A stretch of 64,000 nt of DNA. Origin: Pseudodesulfovibrio sp. 5S69 (GTDB taxonomy: Bacteria > Desulfobacterota > Desulfovibrionia > Desulfovibrionales > Desulfovibrionaceae). The notes under the pieces are model-generated. The model had not been told where the DNA came from. It ran no database searches and was given only the letters and a program-made list of their open reading frames with translations. The stretch spans positions 3,715,501 to 3,779,500 of the forward strand of contig NZ_CP146609.1 in NCBI RefSeq assembly GCF_037094465.1, in the 5' to 3' direction. A program made the position numbers and the translations under genes. Below, in pieces: positions 8,868 through 17,187 of this stretch. Numbering within the stretch: the first letter of the stretch is position 1; the number at the start of each line of letters is the position of its first letter.

Positions 8868-9313
8868 GAATCCAGCGCCGCATCCAGCGCGACGAGTCCG
8901 TGGACATCAACGTCGCCCCCATGGTGGACATGATCTTCATCCTGCTCATCTTCTTCCTGGCCACCGCCAGTTTCGTGCGCGAGAGCGGCCTGGACGTGCA
9001 GCGCCCGGCCGCAGCCAGCGCAAAGACCTCGCCGGACGAGGCCCTGATCATCGGGGTGACGGCCGCGGGGACCCTGGCCATCGAGGGCGAACGGCTGGAC
9101 ATCCGGGCCCTGCGCCCGCGCATGGAACGGTTCGTGGCCGAGCGACCGGCCGGGGCCGTGGTCGTGGTCGCGGACCGGGACTGCCCCACGGGCATCACCG
9201 TGCGCGTGCTCGACGCCTGCCGTCTGGCCGGGGTCCGCTCGGTCAGCCTGGGGGCGCGGGCCGTGGAGGACGGCGCGGGGTACGGCCCGGTAACGGGCGG
9301 GATGTCCCCATGA
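8864..9313 (+). CDS. exbD: ExbD2 biopolymer transport protein
   Basis: A 149-aa ExbD/TolR-family protein. It has a short cytoplasmic N-terminus, one membrane helix (about 17-37) starting NVAPMVDMIFI with the conserved proton-handling aspartate at residue 22, and a periplasmic domain of the usual length. Both ends overlap neighbours by 4 bp, so it is translated with exbB and tonB. Function: couples proton flow through ExbB to TonB. Confidence 0.9.
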   Translation: MRIQRRIQRDESVDINVAPMVDMIFILLIFFLATASFVRESGLDVQRPAAASAKTSPDEALIIGVTAAGTLAIEGERLDIRALRPRMERFVAERPAGAVVVVADRDCPTGITVRVLDACRLAGVRSVSLGARAVEDGAGYGPVTGGMSP

Positions 9314-9952
9314 CCTGCTGGAAACCGTGCCTGGCCCTGCTGGGCGCGGCGGCCGTGACCTTCGCCTTCTGCCTGCTCATCCCCCTGCTGGGCACGGTGC
9401 GCCACGCGGCCGCGCCGGTCCTCGAAACCGACCCGGTGCCGGTGGCGGCCATGCCACCCGACGCCGAACGCCGCGTGGTGGCGGGCGCTCCCGGTGCTGC
9501 GCCCCGCCCGCTGCCGAGCGCGCCGTCCGCCCGGCCGCACCCTGGCCCTGCCCGCGCTCAGCGGTCCCACGGACATGCCCGTCGCGGCCATGGAAGGGCT
9601 GCCCGACGCATCCAGCCTGTCCCTGTCCGCGCCCAAGGGCCCCGGTGCGGCGGCCGCCGGACCGGGCCAGCCGATCTTTGACCGGCCGCCGCGCGTGCTG
9701 ACCCGCCTGGACCCGTATTATCCCCCCTCGGCCCGGCGAACCGGGACCGAGGGCCACGTCCTTGTCCGGGTCCTGGTGGACGAGTACGGCCGGGTGGAGG
9801 AGGCGAAGGTGGTCGAGTCCCAACCGGCGGGCGTGTTCGACGACGCGGCGCTCGAGTCCGTCCGCGGCTGGACCTTCTCGCCCGCCACCAGGCTGGGCCG
9901 CCCGGTGGCCGTGCGCATCGACATCCCCATCCGCTTCAGGCTGGACCGATGA
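9310..9952 (+). pseudogene. tonB: tonB2, interrupted by a +1 frameshift as sequenced
   Basis: The start at 9310 (overlapping exbD) encodes an N-terminal membrane anchor (about residues 7-28) and a proline-rich linker. This frame then turns into a non-TonB reading. From about 9535 the +1-shifted frame carries the rest of the linker (beginning RTLALPALSG) and a good TonB C-terminal domain (YYPPSARR ... GHVLVRVLVDEYGRVEEAKVVES, given in pieces) ending at 9952. The join fits best around 9528-9540, giving a protein of about 213 aa. Possible explanations are a sequencing indel in the GC-rich linker, a true mutation, or programmed +1 slippage. Intact flanking genes favour the first or last. Confidence 0.75.
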
Positions 9953-11256
9953 ACCGGCCGCAACGCCTTACCCTGCGGCCGGGCCCGGCTTCCGCCCTGT
10001 TTTTCGCCCTGTGCCTTGGCGCCGCGCTTTTCCTCTCCGATACGGCGTATGCGGCCCGCGCCAGAGACGAGCGGCTCGGTCCGGCGCAGTATGCCGCCGT
10101 GACCGAGGCCCGCGCGCTCCTCGACAAAGGCGACCCGGCCGGGGCCGTGAAGCGGCTCCTGCCCGTGGCCGACGACGCGCGCCCGCCCCTGCCGGTCCTC
10201 GATCACCTGGCCTGGGCCCAGGAGCGGGCCGGGGACCACGGCGCGGCCCTGGCCACCTACCGGAAGGCGGCCGCCCTGTACCCGGACGACCCCGGCACCC
10301 TGCGCAACCTGGGCATCCTGCTGTTCAACCAAAGACACTTCGCGGACGCGGCCCGTACCCTGGAACGGGCCTACGGCCTGCAACCCGAAGGCGCGCGCGA
10401 ACCCGCCCTGCTGGCCATGGCCGGGTCTGCCCAAGCCCGCCTGAATCATTTCGTGAAGGCGCTTCGCCTCCTGGACCGCGCCGGACACACGGGCGGCAAG
10501 GTGCCCGTGGCCTGGTCCGCCATGGCCGTGTACTGCTGCCAGCGGCTGGAGCGGCCCGATGACGCCCTGGCCCGGAGCCGCGCCTGCGCCCAAAGCCACC
10601 CCGCCAGCCCGGCGGCCTGGACCCTGCTGGGCCGGGTGCTCGCCCGGCACGGCGACCCCCTGGCCGCGGCGTCCGCCCTGGAGACCGCCAAAGCGCTTCG
10701 GCCCGGCCTCGGAGCGTCCGGCGAATCCGAGGAACTGGCCGCCCTGTACGCCCTGGGCCACGCCCATGCCGAGGCAGCCCGCTGCCTGGCCGCGGACGAC
10801 GGTCCGGACACGACCCTGCGCCGGGCCGGGCTGCTCTGGCTGGCCGGAGACAACCGGGCGGCCCTCGACGCCTTGGACCGCTTCGACCGGGAAGCGGCCG
10901 CATCGGACACAGCCGTGAAAGAGCGCCTGCGCGCCGCCCTGCTGCGGGGGCGCATTCTCCGGGACATGGGGAAACAAGGGGCCGCCGTGGACGGCCTGCT
11001 GGCCGCGGCGAAGGTCATCCGTCCCCCGGCAGCGGACCGAACCGGGCAACGGCTCCGGGGCGCACTCCTGTTGCTGGCCGGGGAACTCCGTTGGGCGCAA
11101 CGGGACTGGACTGGGGCAGCGCGGATATTCGACGCCCTGGCCGAGGCGCCGGGCTACGGCGAAACCGGCGCGTCCCTGGCCGCGGGCATGCGGGCCATGG
11201 CCCGCGAGGCCGCCCTGGCTCCGGCCCCGCTCCGGGAACTCCCGGCCGACCGCTGA
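9949..11256 (+). CDS. TPR-repeat periplasmic protein of the TonB2 cluster
   Basis: A 435-aa protein with an N-terminal signal/anchor (about 13-36, ending AYA) followed by tandem tetratricopeptide-like helices through most of its length (for example DPGTLRNLGILLFNQRHF, about 108-125). TPR proteins end TonB2 operons in Vibrio and relatives, where they assist particular receptors. The ATG overlaps the tonB stop, so it belongs to the same transcript. No terminator with a T-run is visible after it. Confidence 0.78.
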   Translation: MNRPQRLTLRPGPASALFFALCLGAALFLSDTAYAARARDERLGPAQYAAVTEARALLDKGDPAGAVKRLLPVADDARPPLPVLDHLAWAQERAGDHGAALATYRKAAALYPDDPGTLRNLGILLFNQRHFADAARTLERAYGLQPEGAREPALLAMAGSAQARLNHFVKALRLLDRAGHTGGKVPVAWSAMAVYCCQRLERPDDALARSRACAQSHPASPAAWTLLGRVLARHGDPLAAASALETAKALRPGLGASGESEELAALYALGHAHAEAARCLAADDGPDTTLRRAGLLWLAGDNRAALDALDRFDREAAASDTAVKERLRAALLRGRILRDMGKQGAAVDGLLAAAKVIRPPAADRTGQRLRGALLLLAGELRWAQRDWTGAARIFDALAEAPGYGETGASLAAGMRAMAREAALAPAPLRELPADR

Positions 11257-11550
11257 CCATGGGCATCCGGCAACCGTCGGCCCCGACGAGCAGGAAGAGC
11301 TGAAGCCCGCCTCAGGCTCTCTGAAAGATCTCTTGTGTGACGAACGGATTCCTGATTTCCAGGTGGTTCCCGACCACGGATACTTCACTGCCGGACACAA
11401 CCAACTCCCGCATGAACTCAACGAGGCATCGGGCACCAGGCCAGGACCCATTTCGTCAGCGGGAAATCACCACCGGGATGCGATGAATTATCCCCTCCGG
11501 GACTGCGCATGACCCTCGTTGCATGAAGCATCAACGGGTTGCGTCAGAGG
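11257..11550. other. Convergent intergenic gap with a possible gene remnant
   Basis: Between convergent genes. On the minus strand 11312-11413 encodes a 33-codon coding-like tail (MRELVVSGSEVSVVGNHLEI, then RNPFVTQEIFQRA and TGA). It has no ribosome-binding site, and an in-frame stop lies not far upstream. It could be the C-terminal relic of a deleted gene. No clear terminator is seen. Confidence 0.3.
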
Positions 11551-12318
11551 CTATCCGCGCTTCGCATGCATTTTCTGCAAAAAGAACAACAGTTGATCTT
11601 CATACTTCTGCACATCCACATAATCCCGGATGATCTTCGTCACCTCTTCCTGCGGCATCTTTGCCAGCATCATCTCCATGTTCGTGCGCAATTCCCGCTT
11701 CTTCCAATTGGCGATGAGATTCTCCAGGATGTCGGTGACCGTATCCCAGTCCTTGCGGGACAGGGCCTTCTGAAAATTCGACCGGGCGAAGCGGTTGGCC
11801 AGCCTGCCGGACAACATGGACAGGATCGTGCCGAACCAGACGCCGATGGCGATGACGCCCAGGTCCCCGATTTTGTCCATGCCGAGGTTGACCAACTCGT
11901 TCATCTCCCTGTCCTTCAGGGCGTCCTTGGTCAGGCGGATCTCCTTTATCAGCATGCGGGCCACCGGGTTCTCCTTGTTGATCTCCAAGGCCTGCTGGAA
12001 CTGATCCTCGGCTTCGTCCAGCCGGCCCTCGGCAAAGAGGGAACGGCCGTAGAGGCTCCGCAGCCAGTCCGAATCGGGATAGGCCCTCACGCCCTTCGCG
12101 AGCAGGGCGGCCGCCTGGGCGTCCTTGCCCTCGTTCAGCAACTGCTGGGCGCGCTCGCCGTACTGCACCGGAGACACCTTGGCCGCGGCCCGCGCCGGGG
12201 AGGCCGTCCCGAGAAGCACGGCGAGCAGCAGGAACAGCGGGGCGAACCGAACCGCCCCGGAAACCATTGCGCGGCGCCGCATGGGGCCCGCCGGGCCTAT
12301 CCGATAAATATTGCTCAT
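11551..12318 (-). CDS. TPR-containing single-pass membrane protein
   Basis: A 255-aa protein with a hydrophobic N-terminal signal (about 24-45, ending ARAAA), tetratricopeptide helices (about 52-120), and a second hydrophobic segment near 148-168 (IGDLGVIAIGVWFGTIL). A charged helical C-terminus of about 80 residues follows. The start ATG at 12318 lies 13 bp after the SpoIID-family gene, behind AAGGTGGCGAGG. Last gene of a four-gene leftward operon. The TPR part suggests a scaffold for envelope partners; exact function unknown. Confidence 0.7.
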   Translation of the reverse strand: MSNIYRIGPAGPMRRRAMVSGAVRFAPLFLLLAVLLGTASPARAAAKVSPVQYGERAQQLLNEGKDAQAAALLAKGVRAYPDSDWLRSLYGRSLFAEGRLDEAEDQFQQALEINKENPVARMLIKEIRLTKDALKDREMNELVNLGMDKIGDLGVIAIGVWFGTILSMLSGRLANRFARSNFQKALSRKDWDTVTDILENLIANWKKRELRTNMEMMLAKMPQEEVTKIIRDYVDVQKYEDQLLFFLQKMHAKRG

Positions 12319-12331
12319 GCCCTCGCCACCT

Positions 12332-13879
12332 TCAGTTCCAGTTCGTTTTCATGGCCGTTCCCGGGTAGTAGAAACTCAGGATCCTGCCGTAGTCCCATGA
12401 CTTGCCCAACTCGGCGGCGCCCCATTGCGAATAGCCGACGCCGTGCCCGTGTCCCCTGCCCTTGAATATATACTTGTCCCCCTGCCGCTCGATGCCCATG
12501 AGCACCTCGGGCAACACGAGCACGCGGGAGCTGGCCAGGGTCGTCCTGGTCCGCAGCACGGTCGAGCCCCGTGCGTGCAGGAGCCGCACCTTCACCAGCC
12601 GCCCGGACGGGCCCGCCACTTCCGGCTCGATCGACCGCAGCCCGGCGGCGTCGACCCCGATCCTGCCCAGCGCGTCCACGATCTCCCCGGCCGAGTAGGT
12701 CCGGCTCCAGTAGGCCATTTTCCCCTTGAGGCTGGCGGGGTCGGCATGGGCCACCAGATAGGGCTTGGGCGTGCCGAACACCGCTGCGGCGTCAGCGGTG
12801 TACCCGCCGCTGTTGGCCGTGTATTGGGCGAGAATGGGCTTGCCCGCGTAGGTCAGGACCCGCCCGGCCGTCTCGCGCACGGCCCGGTCGGTCCGGGCCG
12901 CCTCGCGCTCGACGCCGCCGTACATCTGATCACAGGTGTCAGCGCGCACGTCGTACGCCCGGCTCGCGCGGTGCAATTTCTGGTAATAGGCATAGGTCCG
13001 GGCCGCCACGGCCTGAGCCCTCAAGGTCGCCAGCGGCCAGCCCGCATAGGATTCGGCCGGGACCACGGAGCGAAGATAGGCCTCGATGTCCACAAGATTC
13101 ATGAGGCCGAAACGCCCGTCCGCACAGCTCACCCCGAGATCGCCGCGGACCGTCTTCCCCTTGCCGTTCACGCTGAACCGGATAGGCTTGTCGGAACGGA
13201 CGCGAACCTTGCCCCCGGCGAAGCGCCGCCCGTTGATCAGCGGCACGCCGTTCCGGACCTGGAAATCCATGGACGGGAGGCAGCCTATGCCGTCCGCGCA
13301 GAGATCGGCGCCCTGGCCGGACAGGCGTATCCGGCCGCACTTGCGCGCCAGCAGAACCCGGAGCACGGGCCGGGCCACGGTTGCCCGCCGGGGTTCCGGG
13401 AGCGGCCCGGCCTCCCCGAGGCTTTCGAGCATGGCCTCGGCCTGGAAGCGGAACCGCCCTTCGGGATACCGCTTGAGGTATTCCCCGAATCCCTGCCTGG
13501 CCTGGTCCGGCCTGTCGGCCTGCATGTACAGAAACGCCGTCTGGTAGGCGGCCGTCTCCGCGTATTCGGGGAACTCGCGGGCCAACTGCGCGTAGGCCTT
13601 CACGGCCTGGAGCGGGGCATCCAGAAACGTCGCCAGCACCATGGCCCTGGCCAACAACGCGTCGCTCTTCGTCTTGGGATAACGGCTGATCTCGTAGGCG
13701 GAATCCACATATTCGACCGCTTCCAGATACTTGCCCTCATCAATGAGCAGGTCCGCGTTGTTCAACTGCCAACGGGCGAGCCGCTCCGTCTCGGCATCCG
13801 CCCGGGCCGAAGCCGGAGCGGGACCGCACAGCAGCGCGACGAGGATCAGAAAAACTATTCCGGACGGACGGATCTTCAT
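12332..13879 (-). CDS. SpoIID/LytB-domain protein
   Basis: A 515-aa exported protein. Start ATG at 13879 is chosen because GGAG sits 6 nt upstream and the product then opens with a signal peptide (MKIRPSGIVFLIL..., cleavage near ASA/SARA). Residues about 35-150 are TPR-like helices. The remainder is a SpoIID/LytB domain with the catalytic-type stretches VVPAESYAGWP, AQAVAARTYA and the C-terminal GRGHGHGVGYSQWGA. SpoIID enzymes cleave denuded peptidoglycan glycan strands, and LytB enhances an amidase. The role here is probably local cell-wall remodelling with the co-operonic lipoprotein and TPR protein. Confidence 0.85.
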   Translation of the reverse strand: MKIRPSGIVFLILVALLCGPAPASARADAETERLARWQLNNADLLIDEGKYLEAVEYVDSAYEISRYPKTKSDALLARAMVLATFLDAPLQAVKAYAQLAREFPEYAETAAYQTAFLYMQADRPDQARQGFGEYLKRYPEGRFRFQAEAMLESLGEAGPLPEPRRATVARPVLRVLLARKCGRIRLSGQGADLCADGIGCLPSMDFQVRNGVPLINGRRFAGGKVRVRSDKPIRFSVNGKGKTVRGDLGVSCADGRFGLMNLVDIEAYLRSVVPAESYAGWPLATLRAQAVAARTYAYYQKLHRASRAYDVRADTCDQMYGGVEREAARTDRAVRETAGRVLTYAGKPILAQYTANSGGYTADAAAVFGTPKPYLVAHADPASLKGKMAYWSRTYSAGEIVDALGRIGVDAAGLRSIEPEVAGPSGRLVKVRLLHARGSTVLRTRTTLASSRVLVLPEVLMGIERQGDKYIFKGRGHGHGVGYSQWGAAELGKSWDYGRILSFYYPGTAMKTNWN

Positions 13880-13959
13880 ACGTGGCTCCATGCCGGGACA
13901 CGGCCGGGGCAGGGGCTCCAAGGCGTCCTCCCCGGCCGGAACAAGCGGGATCGTCCCGT

Positions 13960-14784
13960 TTACAGGACGAAGACGACCTTGGCCTGCGGCAGCATGTTGG
14001 TCTTCTGGTCCTGCTCGAAGATGACCGTGGCGTCCTTGACGGAGATGACGGCCTCGGTGCCCTTCATGACCTTGACGCACTTGACCACCAGCGGCGACTT
14101 GCTGCCCCAGGAGGCCAGCAGCGCCTTGGCCTTGTCCTGCGTGGTGGTGTAGCCGCCGCAACCGCGCTCGATGAGCATCCTCGGGGAGACCTTGGACGGC
14201 TCGAAGAGGATATCCTGACTCTCGGTGACGATCCGGTTGGCCAGGGCGGGTTTGAACCCGGTGCCCTCGACGATGACGATCAGGCCGTCATAGGTCTTGG
14301 GCTGCGGCGCGGGGGCCGTTTCCGGCTTGAAGGCCGGCAGCTCCTCCAAACCGAGCTTGGCGGGAGTGCCCTGCAGGACGGGGGCCGCGGCGTCATACAG
14401 CCCCCCCGTTCCCTTGAGATTGTAGCGCACCCAGGCGACCGCGTTCCCCTTGGCTTCGTCGAACACGACCTTGACCGGGGTCGCCCCGCGCAGCCGCCCG
14501 ACCACCTTGGTGTTGATGATGTCGCGCATCCCGACATTGTTCACGATGGACGTCTCGCCCGCGAGGTTGAGCCCCTGGATGGTCTCCAGCAGGTTGCGCT
14601 GGGCAATGACCACCGCGGCGCGTTCGGCCATGGACTCCTCCTGCCCCGTCGCGGACTTGCCCTTGACCAGGATGTACCCCTTTTCGAATATCGAGGCCTG
14701 GTCGCGGACTTCCGTCATCTCCTGGGCAAAGGCCGCGGAGGCCAGCATCAACACGCAAAAAACAATGACCGCTATCCGTTTCAT
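13960..14784 (-). CDS. LPP20/FlgT-like periplasmic protein
   Basis: A 274-aa protein with a clear signal peptide (MKRIAVIVFCVLMLASAAFA). The segment running from GYILVKGKSATGQEES to NNVGMRDIINTKVVGRLRGA (about 36-105) resembles the LPP20 lipoprotein and FlgT N-terminal domain. Those domains have a CsgG-like alpha/beta fold and are seen in flagellar and outer-membrane accessory proteins. The C-terminal half is unassigned. The start follows GAGAGGAAG, 19 bp after the SLH lipoprotein gene. It lacks a lipobox, so it is probably soluble in the periplasm. Domain call is tentative. Confidence 0.65.
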   Translation of the reverse strand: MKRIAVIVFCVLMLASAAFAQEMTEVRDQASIFEKGYILVKGKSATGQEESMAERAAVVIAQRNLLETIQGLNLAGETSIVNNVGMRDIINTKVVGRLRGATPVKVVFDEAKGNAVAWVRYNLKGTGGLYDAAAPVLQGTPAKLGLEELPAFKPETAPAPQPKTYDGLIVIVEGTGFKPALANRIVTESQDILFEPSKVSPRMLIERGCGGYTTTQDKAKALLASWGSKSPLVVKCVKVMKGTEAVISVKDATVIFEQDQKTNMLPQAKVVFVL

Positions 14785-14803
14785 CTTCCTCTCTCCTCTC
14801 TCG

Positions 14804-15997
14804 TTAATAGACGTTGACGGCGTTGCGCAGACGGACCACGGCGAGCAGCAGCTCCGCCCCGTTCAGGTCATCGTCGGGGCGGAACGCGCCGGTCAGGTCG
14901 GTTTCCATCAGGTTCCGCGTGACCGCGTTGACCACGGCGTTGTAGCAGGCCTCGGTGGGCTTCACATCGGGGTAGGCCGAGGTCTCCTGGCCGAGATACT
15001 TCCTGGACAGGGACTCGTCGCCCGAGACCTTGATCAGGATATCCTCCAGGGCCAGGGCCATCTCCTTGCGGCTCAGCGGCGCGCCGGGCTTGAAGAGTTC
15101 GGCCTTGGCGGAGGCGTCGTAGACCGGCTCCAGGCCGCGCACGTTCCACTTGAGTACCTCGACGATCTCCGCCTCGAAGGGATTGCCGGCCACGTCGGCG
15201 GGGATGAAGTCCGCCTCGGGCGTCAGGGCGGTCAGCTTGCCGAACAGCCTGGGCAGATTCAGTTCGCCGGCGATGAGCGCTGCCACGTCGGCGCGGGACA
15301 CGGCGTCCTTGGCCGCGATGGCCCTGGACACGCCGGTCACGGTGTAGTTGGCGGTGGCGAGTTCGATCTTCTGGATGCGCGCATAGAGCTCGTTGGCGGG
15401 CTGGTGCCACTTGTTCCCGGCCGCGCCCACGACCTTGCCGAGCAGCCCCTTGGCCTCGGCGTATTCGCCCGCCTCGAAGCGGGCCTTGCCCATGAAATAA
15501 TCCAGGGCCTCGACGTTGCGGTAATAGGGCAGGCCGCCTTCGTCCACGTCCTTGATGACGCGTCCCTTTTCATGCCACTTCTCGGCGCGCCGCATCCATT
15601 TGGCGTCCTTGGCCGAGGTCTCGGCGCGGATCCCGGTCACGGCGACGATGAACTTGTCGGCGGGCGTCCCGGCCTTGGCGTATCCCTTGTCGAGCAGGAC
15701 GCGGAACTTGTCCAGTTCGACGGCACGGTGTTCGGCGTCGGGCTGGACGCCCGCCTCCATGGCCGCGACGAGCGCCTCGCCCGCAAAGCCGGGGGCATAC
15801 CCGGGATCGAGTTCCAGCGACCTGGCGAAGCGGAGCCGCGCCTCGGGCAACCGGCCCGCGTCCACCAGCTCCATGCCGTGCAGGTAGTGGTTGGGCGGCG
15901 TGTCCTCCGGCGAATCGGGTGCAACGCCCTTGGGGCCGCAACCCGCCAGCAGGGCGACCGCCAGCAGCCCCAAGAAAACCAACAGATACTTGCTCAT
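14804..15997 (-). CDS. SLH-domain/TPR lipoprotein
   Basis: A 397-aa lipoprotein. Start ATG at 15997 has AAGGAG 7 nt upstream and gives a perfect lipoprotein signal ending LLAGC (Cys20). The N-terminal half holds TPR-like helices. The C-terminal part (about 210-390) contains S-layer-homology-like units: paired VSRADVAALIAGEL and PLSRKEMALALEDILIKV segments with AYPDV and FRPDD turns. SLH units commonly bind cell-wall or secondary polymers. As first gene of the operon with SpoIID- and LPP20-like proteins, it probably tethers a peptidoglycan-associated complex to the outer membrane. Confidence 0.78.
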   Translation of the reverse strand: MSKYLLVFLGLLAVALLAGCGPKGVAPDSPEDTPPNHYLHGMELVDAGRLPEARLRFARSLELDPGYAPGFAGEALVAAMEAGVQPDAEHRAVELDKFRVLLDKGYAKAGTPADKFIVAVTGIRAETSAKDAKWMRRAEKWHEKGRVIKDVDEGGLPYYRNVEALDYFMGKARFEAGEYAEAKGLLGKVVGAAGNKWHQPANELYARIQKIELATANYTVTGVSRAIAAKDAVSRADVAALIAGELNLPRLFGKLTALTPEADFIPADVAGNPFEAEIVEVLKWNVRGLEPVYDASAKAELFKPGAPLSRKEMALALEDILIKVSGDESLSRKYLGQETSAYPDVKPTEACYNAVVNAVTRNLMETDLTGAFRPDDDLNGAELLLAVVRLRNAVNVY

Positions 15998-16153
15998 GAT
16001 ACGCTCCTTCAATCTGATCCGGCCAAAATTTGTTCTTGTAGCACCGCCATCATACATTTTTCTCTCACGCCCAGGCCGGCCGCGCCTTCTGACGGCGGCC
16101 GAGATGTTTTGAGAGGAGGTGCGTCGATTTCCGTATACTCAGGCTGAAAGGGA

Positions 16154-16190
16154 AAGCGTAGGGAAAGGGCCCTGGGCGCAACCTACGCTT
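16154..16190. repeat. Inverted repeat AAGCGTAGG-N19-CCTACGCTT
   Basis: Nine-base perfect arms at 16154-16162 and 16182-16190, about 160 bp upstream of the leftward SLH lipoprotein start. A related pair with the same 28-bp arm-to-arm spacing lies at 20656-20690. It could be a regulator-binding site or a hairpin terminator for the gene ending at 16216. No T-run follows, which favours an operator. Confidence 0.45.
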
Positions 16191-16215
16191 CCAATGCCGC
16201 GATGCTTTCCCCGGC

Positions 16216-16698
16216 TCATCGGGAGGAACCGTACTTCCTGTCCCACAGGGTCATATAGCTGACCAGGGTTTCATCCACTTCCTGCTTGACCCGCTCGGCC
16301 TGGCGCTGCACCAGGCGGGGGTGCTCCCGCCTTCCGATGAGACGGTCCAGCTCGGTCAGTTCGGGGTAGTCGTCCAGGCACTCCTCCTCCACGGTGTCCT
16401 TGTCGGGCCGAGGCTTGCCCGTGGGACTGACCCGGCAATCAATGCATTCCGCCAGGATGTTGAGGGAGGCGCGCACGAGTTCGTCCTCGCCCGCCTGGGC
16501 GAGCTTCTCGAACATCAGCTTGAGACGGTCCAGGGGATTGCGCTGGGCATCGCCGCACAAGGGGTTCATGCAGTATCGGTTGATCTGCGTCTGGCCGCGC
16601 GAAAATATCTTCTGCAATTCGGTGGCTCCGACCTTGTCGCGGGACAGCAGCATGATTTCCCAGGATTCAACGGCACGGGGTTTGTAGGATTCGGACAT
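16216..16698 (-). CDS. Small possible DNA-binding protein
   Basis: A 160-aa soluble protein with no signal peptide. Start ATG at 16698 has TGGAG 6 nt upstream. The N-terminal third reads like a helix-turn-helix unit (VGATELQKIFSRGQTQINRY), a style shared with phage CII-like regulators. It is followed by a helical NPLDRLKLMFEKL stretch and several cysteines (CMNPLC, CIDC). It lies divergently from the giant regulator at 17188. I do not recognise a named family, so the DNA-binding role is a guess from the motif pattern. Confidence 0.5.
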   Translation of the reverse strand: MSESYKPRAVESWEIMLLSRDKVGATELQKIFSRGQTQINRYCMNPLCGDAQRNPLDRLKLMFEKLAQAGEDELVRASLNILAECIDCRVSPTGKPRPDKDTVEEECLDDYPELTELDRLIGRREHPRLVQRQAERVKQEVDETLVSYMTLWDRKYGSSR

Positions 16699-17187
16699 GG
16701 CAACTCCAGAGGTAGAACATGCGGGCATAGTTGGTTCAAGGCCGAACAACTATCCGATATACACTCAAACTTCAATGATAAAACTGAATCAAAGTGATAG
16801 GTTGGAGAAAGTGCTCCGATGAAGTCGTCGCCGTCGGGCACAAATCCGCAGAGCCCGGCGCCTTGCCGACCGTCCCCGACGTCCGTTCGAATTTGAACCG
16901 GCACACCGAACAGGCAGCGGTGACGCCCGTGCGGCCCCTTTCTCCTGCCCGGGCCTGCCCGCCCCTGACGTCGGGCGGCGGAAGCGATGGGCTATCCCGG
17001 CAGGGAAACGTGCGCGCGAGGGGCAAAGGAAGCCTGTCCACCCCATGCGGACCAAGGCCGGGCGAGCACTGAACGGAACCCCGGAGACGTCTGGCCGCAT
17101 TGGGAATTACATACTGACAACGCAACACATTCTGTATATGAAGAAACAAGAACATCAACCGGATAGCCTTCTCAGCAAGACGTCGCC
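16699..17187. other. Divergent intergenic region
   Basis: About 490 bp between the leftward small protein and the rightward regulator. The part nearest 16698 is AT-rich and probably holds promoters in both directions. The rest is GC-rich and shows no coding frame I believe, no repeat and no RNA structure I could support. Confidence 0.3.
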
